Below, one piece after another: positions 7,174 to 14,303 of a stretch of 29,851 nucleotides of DNA. Source of the stretch: an uncultured Collinsella sp. (GTDB taxonomy: Bacteria > Actinomycetota > Coriobacteriia > Coriobacteriales > Coriobacteriaceae); assembly GCA_900541665.1 (NCBI GenBank), contig UQKV01000025.1:1-29851 (forward strand), written 5' to 3'. The position numbers and the translations under genes were made by a program. The notes below the pieces were generated by a model, which was not told the DNA's origin, ran no database searches, and saw only the letters and a program-made list of their open reading frames with translations. Each line of letters begins with the position of its first letter. The stretch's first letter is position 1.

Positions 7174-7596
7174 ATGCCCGATAAAAAGCTGACTGACGAG
7201 TTACTCAATGAGCTTCTCGACGCGCCAAACATCGATGGCTATATCAAAGAACACGACTTTGCCGCCCCGTCGCTTTCGAACTACCTGAAGCAGCTACTGC
7301 AGGAAAAGGGCTTGGAGCGCTCGCGCGTGGTTCGTATGGCCGATCTCAATGAGACCTTTGGCTATCAGATTTTTACCGGTGCGCGGCATCCGAGCCGCAA
7401 TAAGGTGCTGCAGATTGCCTTTGCGATGGCGCTGACGCTCAAAGAGACTAACCGTGCGCTGACGGCTGCCGGGGTAAGCGTCCTTAACTGCAAGGACCGC
7501 CGCGATGCGATTATCATCTTTTGCATCGATCGCGGGTGCAGCCTCCAAAAGGTCAACGAGGAGCTGTATCGCTTTGGCGAGGAGACGGTGAGTTAG
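7174..7596 (+). CDS. Helix-turn-helix protein next to a protein kinase
   Basis: This 140-residue protein has an acidic N terminus, then SLSNYLKQLLQEKGLERSRVVRMADLNETFGYQIFTGARHPSRNKVLQIAFAM-type helices that fit a degenerate XRE-like DNA-binding fold, and a C-terminal helical part ending with a Cys-containing segment (FCIDRGCSLQKVNEELYRFG). A strong GGGGGAGGTGA site precedes the ATG at 7174. The kinase gene follows within 90 bases on the same strand, so kinase control of this putative regulator is a reasonable guess. I recall similar pairs in other gut bacteria, but the target is unknown. Confidence 0.75.
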   Translation: MPDKKLTDELLNELLDAPNIDGYIKEHDFAAPSLSNYLKQLLQEKGLERSRVVRMADLNETFGYQIFTGARHPSRNKVLQIAFAMALTLKETNRALTAAGVSVLNCKDRRDAIIIFCIDRGCSLQKVNEELYRFGEETVS

Positions 7597-7646
7597 CGGC
7601 TGATATCTGAGCCGGCGGAGCTGCCGAACAACGATGCAAACGAACG

Positions 7647-7676
7647 GGGCGCGGATGCCATGGGGTGTCTGCGCCC
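7647..7676 (+). promoter_or_regulatory. Hairpin just before the kinase start
   Basis: GGGCGCGGA (7647-7655) pairs with TCTGCGCCC (7668-7676) with one G-U pair. No U run follows. TATGAT at 7682-7687 resembles a -10 box that would place a transcript start at the ATG at 7695, giving a leaderless message, but no convincing -35 box is present. Confidence 0.3.
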
Positions 7677-7682
7677 TGCGCT

Positions 7683-9071
7683 ATGATGGAGGCTATGGAT
7701 ACTCAGACCCCAACATATTCCGATGACGAGCTGACCGCAGCGCTTGCCGAGCACCTGGCGTCGCTCGATTGCGACGACAGCTATCGCGTGGAGCGTGTAC
7801 TTAAGCGCTCGACCGTTGAAACAACCGAGCTCGTGTACTTTGAAGGAACCGGCGGTGGCTCGCTCGGCCCCTTTGTCCGTAAACGCATCGATGCTTCGGC
7901 TCAAATCGGCGGGGCATACGAGCGTCTGTTTGCCGTTCAGCGGGCAGGCAGGCGTTTTGAGCACCTGCCCAGAATCGTCGATTGTCGTCGTGTGGGCGAC
8001 GAGCTCAACGTGGTTATGGAATACATCGAAGGGGAGACGCTCGGGGCGCTGGTGGACCGTCTGGGAGCCACCCCCGATTATGCGCGTGAATTGTATCCTG
8101 CCCTATGCGATGCCGTGGGCGAGCTCCATGCCGGTTTTGCAATGGCGGGGGAGACGTCGGCGCCGGTGATCCATCGTGACCTCAAGCCGTCGAATATCAT
8201 CGTGACAGGTGCCAACTATACGCCTGATGACGGCCTGACGTTTTCATCGCTGGTGATTATCGACCTGGGGATCGCGCGCGTATGGCACGATGGCGCCGAT
8301 GCCGACACCGTCAAGTTTGGCACGCGACCCTATGCGCCGCCCGAGCAGTATGGGTTTGGGCAGACGAGCGTGCGAAGCGACGTCTACGCACTTGGCGCCC
8401 TGTTGTTCTTCTGCTTGACGGGAGTCGACCCTAAGCCAGGGCTCGACATGCGCGAGCAATGCGAGGCGCGCGGCATTCCCACTCCACTTGCCGATGCCGT
8501 CTGCATGTCGATGGCGCTCGACCCGGCCAAGCGTTTTGCGAGTGCGGAAGCGTTGGGACGGGCGACGCGCGCGGCATACGATCTGAGTCGCCCCGTGCGG
8601 CCTCCTGCGCCGCCTGTCCGAACTCCGGCCTCGGAGACGGTGTTGACGCCCCAAGGGCTCCAGAACCCCGCAGGGCCTCCTGGCCCTGCCGCCTCCGCTG
8701 CATGCGGCCTGCTCTCTCGCGTTCCGGAGTCTCTGGGCCGCATTTGGAATACGCTCGTCTGCTTCTCGCTGCTTGTGTTCTTTGCCGGAAGTCACTTTGC
8801 CGTCTTTCACCCCACCGGAGCAAACCAAAGCTACCCGACGTGGCTTCTCATAATCGAGTATTTTTTCTTTGTCGATGGCCTTATGGTGCTTATGCATTTC
8901 GCACTGCTCGATAAGCGCCGTCTTCGTCGGCGATTCGCACTGCTCGACAGCTATCGCGGCAAGAAACTCGCGAAACTCTGGCTCAAGGCATTGGGTGTGC
9001 TGCTCCTATGCATGATTGTCATAGTCGCGGTTGCCAATGCGACCGGCGTCGTCGATACCTCCGCTACCTAA
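7683..9071 (+). CDS. Membrane-bound Ser/Thr protein kinase (Hanks type)
   Basis: The kinase domain covers about residues 30-300. The likely ATP-binding Lys is in VRKRID (near residue 67), the catalytic loop is HRDLKPSN (near 163), the metal-binding motif is DLG rather than DFG (IIDLGIAR, near 194), and the activation segment is FGTRPYAPPEQYG followed by RSDVYALG. The glycine-rich loop is not evident (LKRSTVETTELVYF has none of the usual glycines). A Pro/Ala-rich linker leads to three hydrophobic segments in the last 120 residues, so the kinase domain is cytoplasmic with a C-terminal membrane anchor. No extracellular PASTA domains are present. The start is unclear: GTG 7665, ATG 7683, 7686 and 7695 are all possible and none has a good ribosome binding site. 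Confidence 0.88.
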   Translation: MMEAMDTQTPTYSDDELTAALAEHLASLDCDDSYRVERVLKRSTVETTELVYFEGTGGGSLGPFVRKRIDASAQIGGAYERLFAVQRAGRRFEHLPRIVDCRRVGDELNVVMEYIEGETLGALVDRLGATPDYARELYPALCDAVGELHAGFAMAGETSAPVIHRDLKPSNIIVTGANYTPDDGLTFSSLVIIDLGIARVWHDGADADTVKFGTRPYAPPEQYGFGQTSVRSDVYALGALLFFCLTGVDPKPGLDMREQCEARGIPTPLADAVCMSMALDPAKRFASAEALGRATRAAYDLSRPVRPPAPPVRTPASETVLTPQGLQNPAGPPGPAASAACGLLSRVPESLGRIWNTLVCFSLLVFFAGSHFAVFHPTGANQSYPTWLLIIEYFFFVDGLMVLMHFALLDKRRLRRRFALLDSYRGKKLAKLWLKALGVLLLCMIVIVAVANATGVVDTSAT

Positions 9072-9075
9072 AAGA

Positions 9076-9098
9076 AAAGGACCCCATTGGGGCCCTTT
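9076..9098. terminator. Terminator between the convergent kinase and PcsB-like genes
   Basis: AAAGGACCCC and GGGGCCCTTT pair around an ATT loop with one mismatch. On the minus strand the stem is followed by a T-rich stretch (CCTTTTCTTTT), so it is strongest for the minus-strand gene, and it may work in both directions. Confidence 0.8.
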
Positions 9099-9108
9099 GC
9101 AGTTGCAC

Positions 9109-10242
9109 TTAGATGCGGTTCATCTGAGCGGCGACTTTGTTGTACCAGTCCTGCCACGTGGGCGGGCAGTACTTTTTGGCCGCTGCCGGGGTAAGGGTGG
9201 AGCCGTAGTTGGCGCCCAGATAGGCAACGTGAGCGGAGATGCCCTCGCTCCAGCTGCCAAAGCTGCGCCAACCGCCGCCACGTGCACTCCAGCCCCAGGC
9301 GTTGTAAGAATTGGCGCAATAAGCACCCTTGGTGCTCTCGATGCAGGCGATGGCGGGGGACCAACGGGGGTCGACACCGGTATTCCAAGCGGCGACGGCA
9401 AAGTTATAGCCCTGGCCTGCCATGGGGGAGCCGGCGAGATAATTGTCGATGCGGCCTGTCCACTCATTAATGAACGAATCGTAATCGGAGCTACCAGTAT
9501 TGGAGCTGTTCACCGTGGTGTCGATGGTGGTGTTGGTGTTGGTGGCCTGGCTGCTGGAATTGCTGCCGCTTACGCCCTCGCCCGAGAGCTTCTCGGCGGC
9601 AGCGGCCTTATCGGCCTCAAGCTTGGCAAGCTCGGCGGCATTTTCCTGCTCGGCTTTTGCCTGTGCCTCGCTGCGGAGCTGCTGGGCCTGTGCCAGCGCA
9701 TCCTCGGCGTTTTTCTGCTCTGCCTCAAGCTGAGACTTGGCCTGCTGGAGCTCAGCCTTGTTCTGCTCGAGTTCGGTTTGCATGTTATTGAGCTGTTCGA
9801 TCTCGTCGACGCTCGAGCTCGTGATCTGGTTGGTGTATTTGCAGGTCGTGATGAACTCACCCAGGCTCTGTGCGTTGACCAGGAAGCTCACGATGGGATT
9901 GGTGCCCTTCTGATACTTGTACAGATCGCGCATGGCGGAGCTTGCCTTGGCCTGCTGCTCGGGAAGCTTGGCCTCGATTTCCTCGATGCTTGCCTCATTG
10001 GAGTCAATCTGCTTTTGCAGGTCATCGAGTTTGGTGCGGGCGTCGTTGTAGGCGCTCGTGGCGGCTTCGATCTTCTGCTGGGCTGCGGAAAGCTGGTCCT
10101 GCGTTGCCTGCGAGGCGGCATACGCCGCAACGGGGGAGAGCATCGGCGTGGCCGTCAGCGCAACGGCGAGCACGGCGCTCGTGATGATACGAGCCGGCTT
10201 CGACGCAATGAACGCTGCGGTGCGATGATTCGAATGCTGCAT
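9109..10242 (-). CDS. Secreted coiled-coil protein with C-terminal lysozyme-like domain (PcsB-like N terminus)
   Basis: I chose the ATG at 10240-10242, which has GAGGG upstream, giving 377 residues. A signal peptide spans about residues 1-43 (cleavage near AYA). Residues 45-220 are a long coiled coil in two parts (QDQLSAAQQKIEAATSAYND; later QTELEQNKAELQQAKSQLEA) like the PcsB/CwlO-type regulatory domains that interact with FtsEX. A Ser/Asn/Thr linker follows. The last 110 residues (DNYLAGSPMAGQGYNFAVAA, AIACIESTKGAYC, NAWGWSARGGGWRSFGSW) resemble small lysozyme or glucosaminidase-like domains with a candidate catalytic Glu in CIESTKG. It is probably a cell-wall hydrolase used in division. 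A CHAP or NlpC domain, common in PcsB homologues, is not present. Confidence 0.8.
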   Translation of the reverse strand: MQHSNHRTAAFIASKPARIITSAVLAVALTATPMLSPVAAYAASQATQDQLSAAQQKIEAATSAYNDARTKLDDLQKQIDSNEASIEEIEAKLPEQQAKASSAMRDLYKYQKGTNPIVSFLVNAQSLGEFITTCKYTNQITSSSVDEIEQLNNMQTELEQNKAELQQAKSQLEAEQKNAEDALAQAQQLRSEAQAKAEQENAAELAKLEADKAAAAEKLSGEGVSGSNSSSQATNTNTTIDTTVNSSNTGSSDYDSFINEWTGRIDNYLAGSPMAGQGYNFAVAAWNTGVDPRWSPAIACIESTKGAYCANSYNAWGWSARGGGWRSFGSWSEGISAHVAYLGANYGSTLTPAAAKKYCPPTWQDWYNKVAAQMNRI

Positions 10243-10305
10243 CCAGTCCCTCTGCAATCAATCGTAGGTTATGGTTCGAACGGTATTCTACTACTGCTTT
10301 CGACC

Positions 10306-10411
10306 TCAACTTGAACCTTAAAGGTTCCAAAGGGTCAAGTTGAACTTGAGGCTTTGGCTTTGACCTGCAGTTATGATGAATTGTTGAGAAACCATAGAGT
10401 TCAACTTTAAC
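10306..10411. promoter_or_regulatory. Cluster of overlapping palindromes upstream of the PcsB-like gene
   Basis: A core like TTCAACTT (or its complement) occurs three times. TCAACTTGAACC (10306-10317) is nearly complementary to GGGTCAAGTTGA (10332-10343), 11 of 12 bases. TCAAGTTGAACTTGA (10335-10349) is itself palindromic. GAACCTTAAAGGTTC (10313-10327) is a separate perfect palindrome. GTTCAACTTTAAC lies at 10399-10411. On the minus strand TAGAAT around 10288-10293 could be the -10 box. The set looks like operators for a dimeric regulator at the promoter of the secreted hydrolase. Confidence 0.5.
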
Positions 10412-10476
10412 GTTACAGAGCTCTGTTTGAGAGGAGTTTTGGGCTGTAAAAGCCATCTCAACGTGGGGTTTTATAA

Positions 10477-11109
10477 CTACAGCGTGCCCTTCTGGCGAGT
10501 CTGCTCAATCTCTTCGAGGGCCTCGGCGGGGGTGAACGAACAGGTGCCGTCGCCGAGCTTGACTACCTGGATTTCGTCACCGGCGTTGACCTCTCCGCCC
10601 TTTAGTACCACGCCGAAAACGCCCTCGTGGGGAAAGATGCAGTCGCCGGCGAGATAGTAGATGGCGCAACGGGTGTGGCAGACCTTGCCGATTTGGCTGA
10701 TTTCGACGAGCACGTCGCTTCCAAGCTTGAGCTGTGTGCCCAAAGGGAGCGAGAGCAGGTTGATGCCCCGGGTTGTGAAGTTCTCCCCAAAGTCACCCTC
10801 GTGTACGTCGAGCCCGCGTGCCTGCGCCGTCTGGATGGACTCCGCGGCTAAAAAGGAAACCTGACGGTGCCAATGTCCGGCGTGCGCATCGGTGGCGAGG
10901 CCAAATTGCTCTATAACGGTGTCGCGTCCATCGGCGACGGGCGACTTGCGAGTGCCCTTGTGTACCGACGTGTTGATCGAGACGATGTGGGCGGGTCCGT
11001 TGTAGGCGTCGTTTGCCGTGCACAGGGGAGCGGTCGCTTTCGCACGTTTCGCCAGCTCGCGCCTCGCGGCATTGAGGATGGGATTATCGGTCGGATGGTC
11101 TTGGGGCAC
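10477..11109 (-). CDS. MOSC-domain protein
   Basis: This 210-residue protein is a MOSC (molybdenum cofactor sulfurase C-terminal) domain protein. Seen are the family blocks VSINTSVHKGTRK, HRQVSFLAAES, GDFGENFTTRGINLL, LKLGSDVLVEISQIGKVCHTRC with the conserved cysteine, and FGVVLKGGEVNAGDEIQV. Such domains handle sulfur or molybdenum-cofactor-bound substrates. The N-terminal 40 residues are not part of the domain. It begins with a GTG codon (11107-11109) after GAAAGG. No other molybdenum cofactor gene is in the window, so its substrate cannot be inferred. Confidence 0.85.
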   Translation of the reverse strand: MPQDHPTDNPILNAARRELAKRAKATAPLCTANDAYNGPAHIVSINTSVHKGTRKSPVADGRDTVIEQFGLATDAHAGHWHRQVSFLAAESIQTAQARGLDVHEGDFGENFTTRGINLLSLPLGTQLKLGSDVLVEISQIGKVCHTRCAIYYLAGDCIFPHEGVFGVVLKGGEVNAGDEIQVVKLGDGTCSFTPAEALEEIEQTRQKGTL

Positions 11110-11343
11110 GTGCGCGCCTTTCGCTCGAGGATGTCAATACACTGAATCCTACAACAATGGTAGGTTCATTGCCCATTGTCATACAACGGTGAGCGCCGTC
11201 TTCGTGCTGGCCTTCGTGCTGGACGATTACGTCGATTGCCATAGATACGGTGGAGCTTTGGGCGCCGGCGGCTTGGCACGCTAGAATAATTCAGTTGCGC
11301 AAAGACCGCCCATTGTGTGGGCAGTTCATGATAGGAAGTTTCC
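11110..11343. promoter_or_regulatory. Divergent intergenic region between MOSC and ATP-grasp genes
   Basis: This 234-base stretch holds no gene. ACAATGG (11154-11160) and CCATTGT (11173-11179) are inverted arms 12 bases apart. For the plus strand TTGGGC (11258-11263) and TAGAAT (11282-11287) are a weak promoter candidate with 18-base spacing. GCCCA and TGGGC (11308-11322) form a small hairpin in the leader of the ATP-grasp gene, and AGGAAG lies six bases before its ATG. Confidence 0.4.
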
Positions 11344-12600
11344 ATGGCATTGCAATTTACAGAGCGCGAGTTCATTCCCGTGCTGCTCGGTGGCGACATC
11401 AACGCCTATTCGGTGGCGCGTGCCTTCTACGAGGAGTACCAGGTCAAGAGTCTGGTCTTTGGCAAGTATCAGACGGGTCCCGCGTACCGCAGCCAGATTA
11501 TCGACTACACGCCCAACGTGGATATCGACACCATGCCCGTGATGCTCAAAACCGTCAACGGCATTGCCCAAGCGCATGCCGATAAGACGATTGTCCTTGT
11601 GGGCTGTGGCGATAACTATGTTGCCCTCGTGGCTCAGGCCAAGGATGCCCATGAGCTGGCGGATAACATCGTCGCTCCCTACGCGCCCTACAGCATGCTC
11701 GAGCAGTGCCAGAAGAAGGAGATCTTCTACGAGCTGTGCGAGAAGCATGGCGTGCCCTATCCGCACACGTTTACCTTTACCAAGGCGATGCTCAATGCCC
11801 AGGGTGAGGCACCTGCCGAAGTGCTCGACCAGATCGATTTTCCCTACCCGATGATTCTGAAGCCTTCTGATGGCATCATGTGGTGGCAGCATGAGTTCGA
11901 GGGCCAGAAGAAGGCCTATGAGATTGCCGACCGCGCCGAGCTGGAACAGGTCATTCGCGATTCGTATGCCAGCGGCTACACCGACGACCTGATCTTGCAG
12001 GATCGCGTGCCCGGCAACGACGAGTACATGCGCGTGCTCACCAGCTATTCCGACCGCAACGGTAAGGTCCGCATGATGTGCCTGGGCCATGTGCTGCTCG
12101 AGGAGCATCAGCCCCACGGTGTCGGCAACCATGCCTGTATCATTACCGAGCCCAACGACGAGCTCATGGGCGGCGTGCGCAAGTTGCTCGAGGACCTTCA
12201 CTTTGTGGGCTATTCCAACTTTGACGTAAAGTACGACGAGCGCGACGGCTCGTTTAAGTTCTTCGATTTCAACACGCGCCAGGGCCGCAGCAACTACTAC
12301 GTTACCAACAGCGGCTTTAACGTTGCCAAGTATGTGGTGGACGAGTATGTGTTCAACCGTCCGTTTGAGCCGGAGTTTGTGACGGCTCAGGACGAGGCCC
12401 TGTGGATGGTCGTCCCCATGGGCGTCGTCGACAAGTACGTCAAGGATCCCGAGCTGCGCGCTAAGGTGCATCGCCTGGACAAGGAAGGCAAGGGCGCCGA
12501 CCCTTCGTTTATGAAGGGCGACTTTGTCTTTAACCGCTGGCTGCGCATGTGGCACACCAAGCTGCGCCACTTTAAGCTGTTCAAGACGTATTACAAGTAG
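11344..12600 (+). CDS. ATP-grasp ligase, probable D-aspartate ligase of peptidoglycan synthesis
   Basis: The 418-residue protein has an ATP-grasp fold: an N-terminal PreATP-like domain (PVLLGGDINAYSVARAF), KHGVPYPHT, the ATP-binding YPMILKPSDGI lysine, LQDRVPGNDEYM, and the metal-binding FFDFNTRQGRSNYY block. The same architecture is seen in D-aspartate ligases (Asl of Enterococcus faecium), which attach D-Asp to the side chain of lysine or ornithine in peptidoglycan precursors. An aspartate/glutamate-type racemase follows 84 bases downstream, which would supply D-Asp. The family assignment as ATP-grasp carboxylate-amine ligase is firm; the substrate is inferred from neighbourhood and resemblance. 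It could instead ligate another amino acid. Confidence 0.8.
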   Translation: MALQFTEREFIPVLLGGDINAYSVARAFYEEYQVKSLVFGKYQTGPAYRSQIIDYTPNVDIDTMPVMLKTVNGIAQAHADKTIVLVGCGDNYVALVAQAKDAHELADNIVAPYAPYSMLEQCQKKEIFYELCEKHGVPYPHTFTFTKAMLNAQGEAPAEVLDQIDFPYPMILKPSDGIMWWQHEFEGQKKAYEIADRAELEQVIRDSYASGYTDDLILQDRVPGNDEYMRVLTSYSDRNGKVRMMCLGHVLLEEHQPHGVGNHACIITEPNDELMGGVRKLLEDLHFVGYSNFDVKYDERDGSFKFFDFNTRQGRSNYYVTNSGFNVAKYVVDEYVFNRPFEPEFVTAQDEALWMVVPMGVVDKYVKDPELRAKVHRLDKEGKGADPSFMKGDFVFNRWLRMWHTKLRHFKLFKTYYK

Positions 12601-12609
12601 ATGAGCGCG

Positions 12610-12648
12610 GCGCCCGTCCGGTTTGCATCGGGCGGGCGCGGGTATGAT
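12610..12648 (+). promoter_or_regulatory. GC-rich hairpin and -10-like box between ligase and racemase
   Basis: GCGCCCG (12610-12616) pairs with CGGGCGC (12633-12639), with further CCG/CGG pairing inside. TATGAT follows at 12643-12648. There is no U run. This may be a weak pause or terminator before an extra promoter for the racemase; evidence is thin. Confidence 0.3.
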
Positions 12649-12684
12649 ACGCGCAATTGCGCAAGCGTCACCAAGGAGGCGGCG

Positions 12685-13431
12685 ATGGAAAAGCTGGGAG
12701 TTATCGGCGGCATGGGCGCCGAGGCCACGTCGTATTACTACGACCAGGTGGTGCGTCATACGGCTGCTGCCTGCGATCAGGAACATATCGACATGGTGGT
12801 ACTCTCCAAGTCGACCATGCCCGACCGCACGCTGGCCATTAAGACCGGCGAGCATGCCAAACTGCTGGCGACCATGAAAGAGTGCGCCCAGGCACTCGAG
12901 TCGCTGGGCTGTGCACACATTGCCATTCCCTGCAACACGTCACACTACTTCTATGACCAGATCCAGTCGTTTACGAAGGTGCCGATTATCCACATGCCGC
13001 GTGAGTCGGTGCGCTATGCTCTGGCCGGCGCGGTGATGGGGGAGTGCGAGTTCGACCCCAACCTGAGTATGCCGGCCGAGCCGGTGCGCAAGATCGGCAT
13101 CATGGGCACCGATGGCACCGTGGGCGCGGGCGTCTACGGCCGCGAATGTAAGGCTGCGGGTGTTGAGGTCGTCTATCCCAGCGAGAAACGTCAGAACGAT
13201 GTGATGTCGCTTATCTACGATGATGTGAAGGCCGGACGTGAGCCCGATATGGATAAGTTCGACCGCGTGATGTGGGAGTTCGCCCGTAGCGGCTGCGACC
13301 GCGTCATTCTGGCCTGCACCGAGCTATCGGTGCTGCAGAAGTACCGAGAGATGCCCGAGATCACCCTCGACGCCATGGACGTCCTGGTGCGTGAATCCAT
13401 CATCCGTAGCGGCGCTCCCTACCGCCTCTAG
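12685..13431 (+). CDS. Aspartate/glutamate racemase family protein
   Basis: This 248-residue cofactor-independent racemase has both catalytic cysteines, in PCNTSHYF (about residue 83) and in ACTELS (about residue 210), and the N-terminal GVIGGMGAEATSYYYDQV signature of the aspartate racemase branch rather than MurI. It should interconvert L- and D-aspartate (possibly glutamate). I chose the ATG at 12685, five bases after AAGGAGG; the frame is open back to the preceding stop but has no other site. With the ATP-grasp ligase upstream it forms a plausible D-Asp supply and ligation pair for the cell wall. Confidence 0.88.
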   Translation: MEKLGVIGGMGAEATSYYYDQVVRHTAAACDQEHIDMVVLSKSTMPDRTLAIKTGEHAKLLATMKECAQALESLGCAHIAIPCNTSHYFYDQIQSFTKVPIIHMPRESVRYALAGAVMGECEFDPNLSMPAEPVRKIGIMGTDGTVGAGVYGRECKAAGVEVVYPSEKRQNDVMSLIYDDVKAGREPDMDKFDRVMWEFARSGCDRVILACTELSVLQKYREMPEITLDAMDVLVRESIIRSGAPYRL

Positions 13432-13490
13432 CTTCCGACCCGCCAAAAAGGGACAGGTTTATTTTGGTAGGTTTTATCTGGTGAAACAGT
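13432..13490. other. Short AT-rich insertion-like stretch after the racemase
   Basis: Bases 13446-13488 (GGGACAGGTTTATTTTGG onward, up to GGTGAAAC) are much more AT-rich than the surroundings and resemble the ends of small repeats of the REP type. The words GGGACAG and TTTGG recur in the spacer at 16122-16136. No gene is present. Confidence 0.3.
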
Positions 13491-13527
13491 AAAGGCCCCG
13501 GCTCGTTTGGTGCGAGCCGAGGCCTTT
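13491..13527. terminator. Bidirectional terminator between racemase and ecfT
   Basis: AAAGGCCCCGGCTCG (13491-13505) pairs with CGAGCCGAGGCCTTT with one mismatch around a seven-base loop. It is followed by TTTT on the plus strand and TTT on the minus strand, as expected between convergent genes. Confidence 0.85.
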
Positions 13528-13556
13528 TGCGTTGGGCGGTTGCTGTCGGTGGTGAA

Positions 13557-14303
13557 CTAGAACAGGAAGCCGATGGCGATGAGGGCGATGCTGACGATGA
13601 GCACGGCGATGTCCAGGCCCTTGATGGGGTAGCGCTTGTACGAGCTGGTGCGCGTACGCAGATAGAAGCCGCGCTGTTCTGCCGCCAAGGCTGTGGCATC
13701 GGTCTTGCCCACGCTCGAGATGAGCAGTGGCACACACAGTGGCAGCATGAGCTTAAGCTTCTTGATGGGGTTCTTGGTGTCGTACTCGACGCCGCGTGCG
13801 GTCTGCGCCTCCATGATGGCGTTCATCTCCTGACCAAACACCGGCACAAAGCGCAGCGCCGTGGTAAAGGTGAAGGCATAGCGATACGGCACGTGCAGCA
13901 CCTCGACGCAGGCGTTGGCAAGGTCGTTGAGCTTGGTCACCATGAGCATGAGGATGAGCGGTAACGCCACACCCAGCAGGCGCAGGCAGGCCTTCGATCC
14001 TGTGATGAGGCCCGTGTCGGTGATAAAGCCCCACACCACGTTGCCATCGCGCATAAAGGCCAGCTGGAGCACCAGCATGATAAGCGCGAGCGGAATCAGC
14101 AACTTGAGCAGCGAGAACAGACGGTCGACGACGCCGGCATAGGCACCCAGCGCAAGGGTGAGTGCCAAAAAGCCCAGCAGCGCCACGTAGGCGTCGGACA
14201 AGAAGATGCCGACGATGATGGCGGCGGCGAGGCCCAGTTTGACGACGGGATTCAGGCGATGCAGCAGCGTATCGCCCGGCATGTAGTCGATGACGTTAAC
14301 CAC
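13557..14303 (-). CDS. ecfT: ECF transporter T component (EcfT)
   Basis: This 248-residue membrane protein is the scaffold that couples ATPase movement to the substrate-binding S component. It has several hydrophobic helices (LGLAAAIIVGIFLSDAYVAL; LLIPLALIMLVLQLAF; LGVALPLILMLMV) and the two conserved coupling-helix motifs, ARG in AQTARGVEYD and QRG in AAEQRGFYLR. I chose the GTG at 14301-14303, ten bases after AAGGAG and overlapping the ATPase stop by eight bases; a longer start at 14336 lacks a binding site. It is the last gene of the transporter operon, and its stop is 30 bases before the bidirectional terminator. Confidence 0.88.
   Translation of the reverse strand: MVNVIDYMPGDTLLHRLNPVVKLGLAAAIIVGIFLSDAYVALLGFLALTLALGAYAGVVDRLFSLLKLLIPLALIMLVLQLAFMRDGNVVWGFITDTGLITGSKACLRLLGVALPLILMLMVTKLNDLANACVEVLHVPYRYAFTFTTALRFVPVFGQEMNAIMEAQTARGVEYDTKNPIKKLKLMLPLCVPLLISSVGKTDATALAAEQRGFYLRTRTSSYKRYPIKGLDIAVLIVSIALIAIGFLF

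Noticed and set aside
8250..8275. DLG in place of DFG as a sign of a dead kinase
   Set aside because: The metal-binding Asp, the catalytic HRD and the downstream Asn are kept, and DLG is common in active bacterial kinases.
10441..10476. Possible tRNA-like or small RNA fold after the MOSC gene
   Set aside because: Only a short GGCTGTAAAAGCC-type stem is present; no cloverleaf and no U run.
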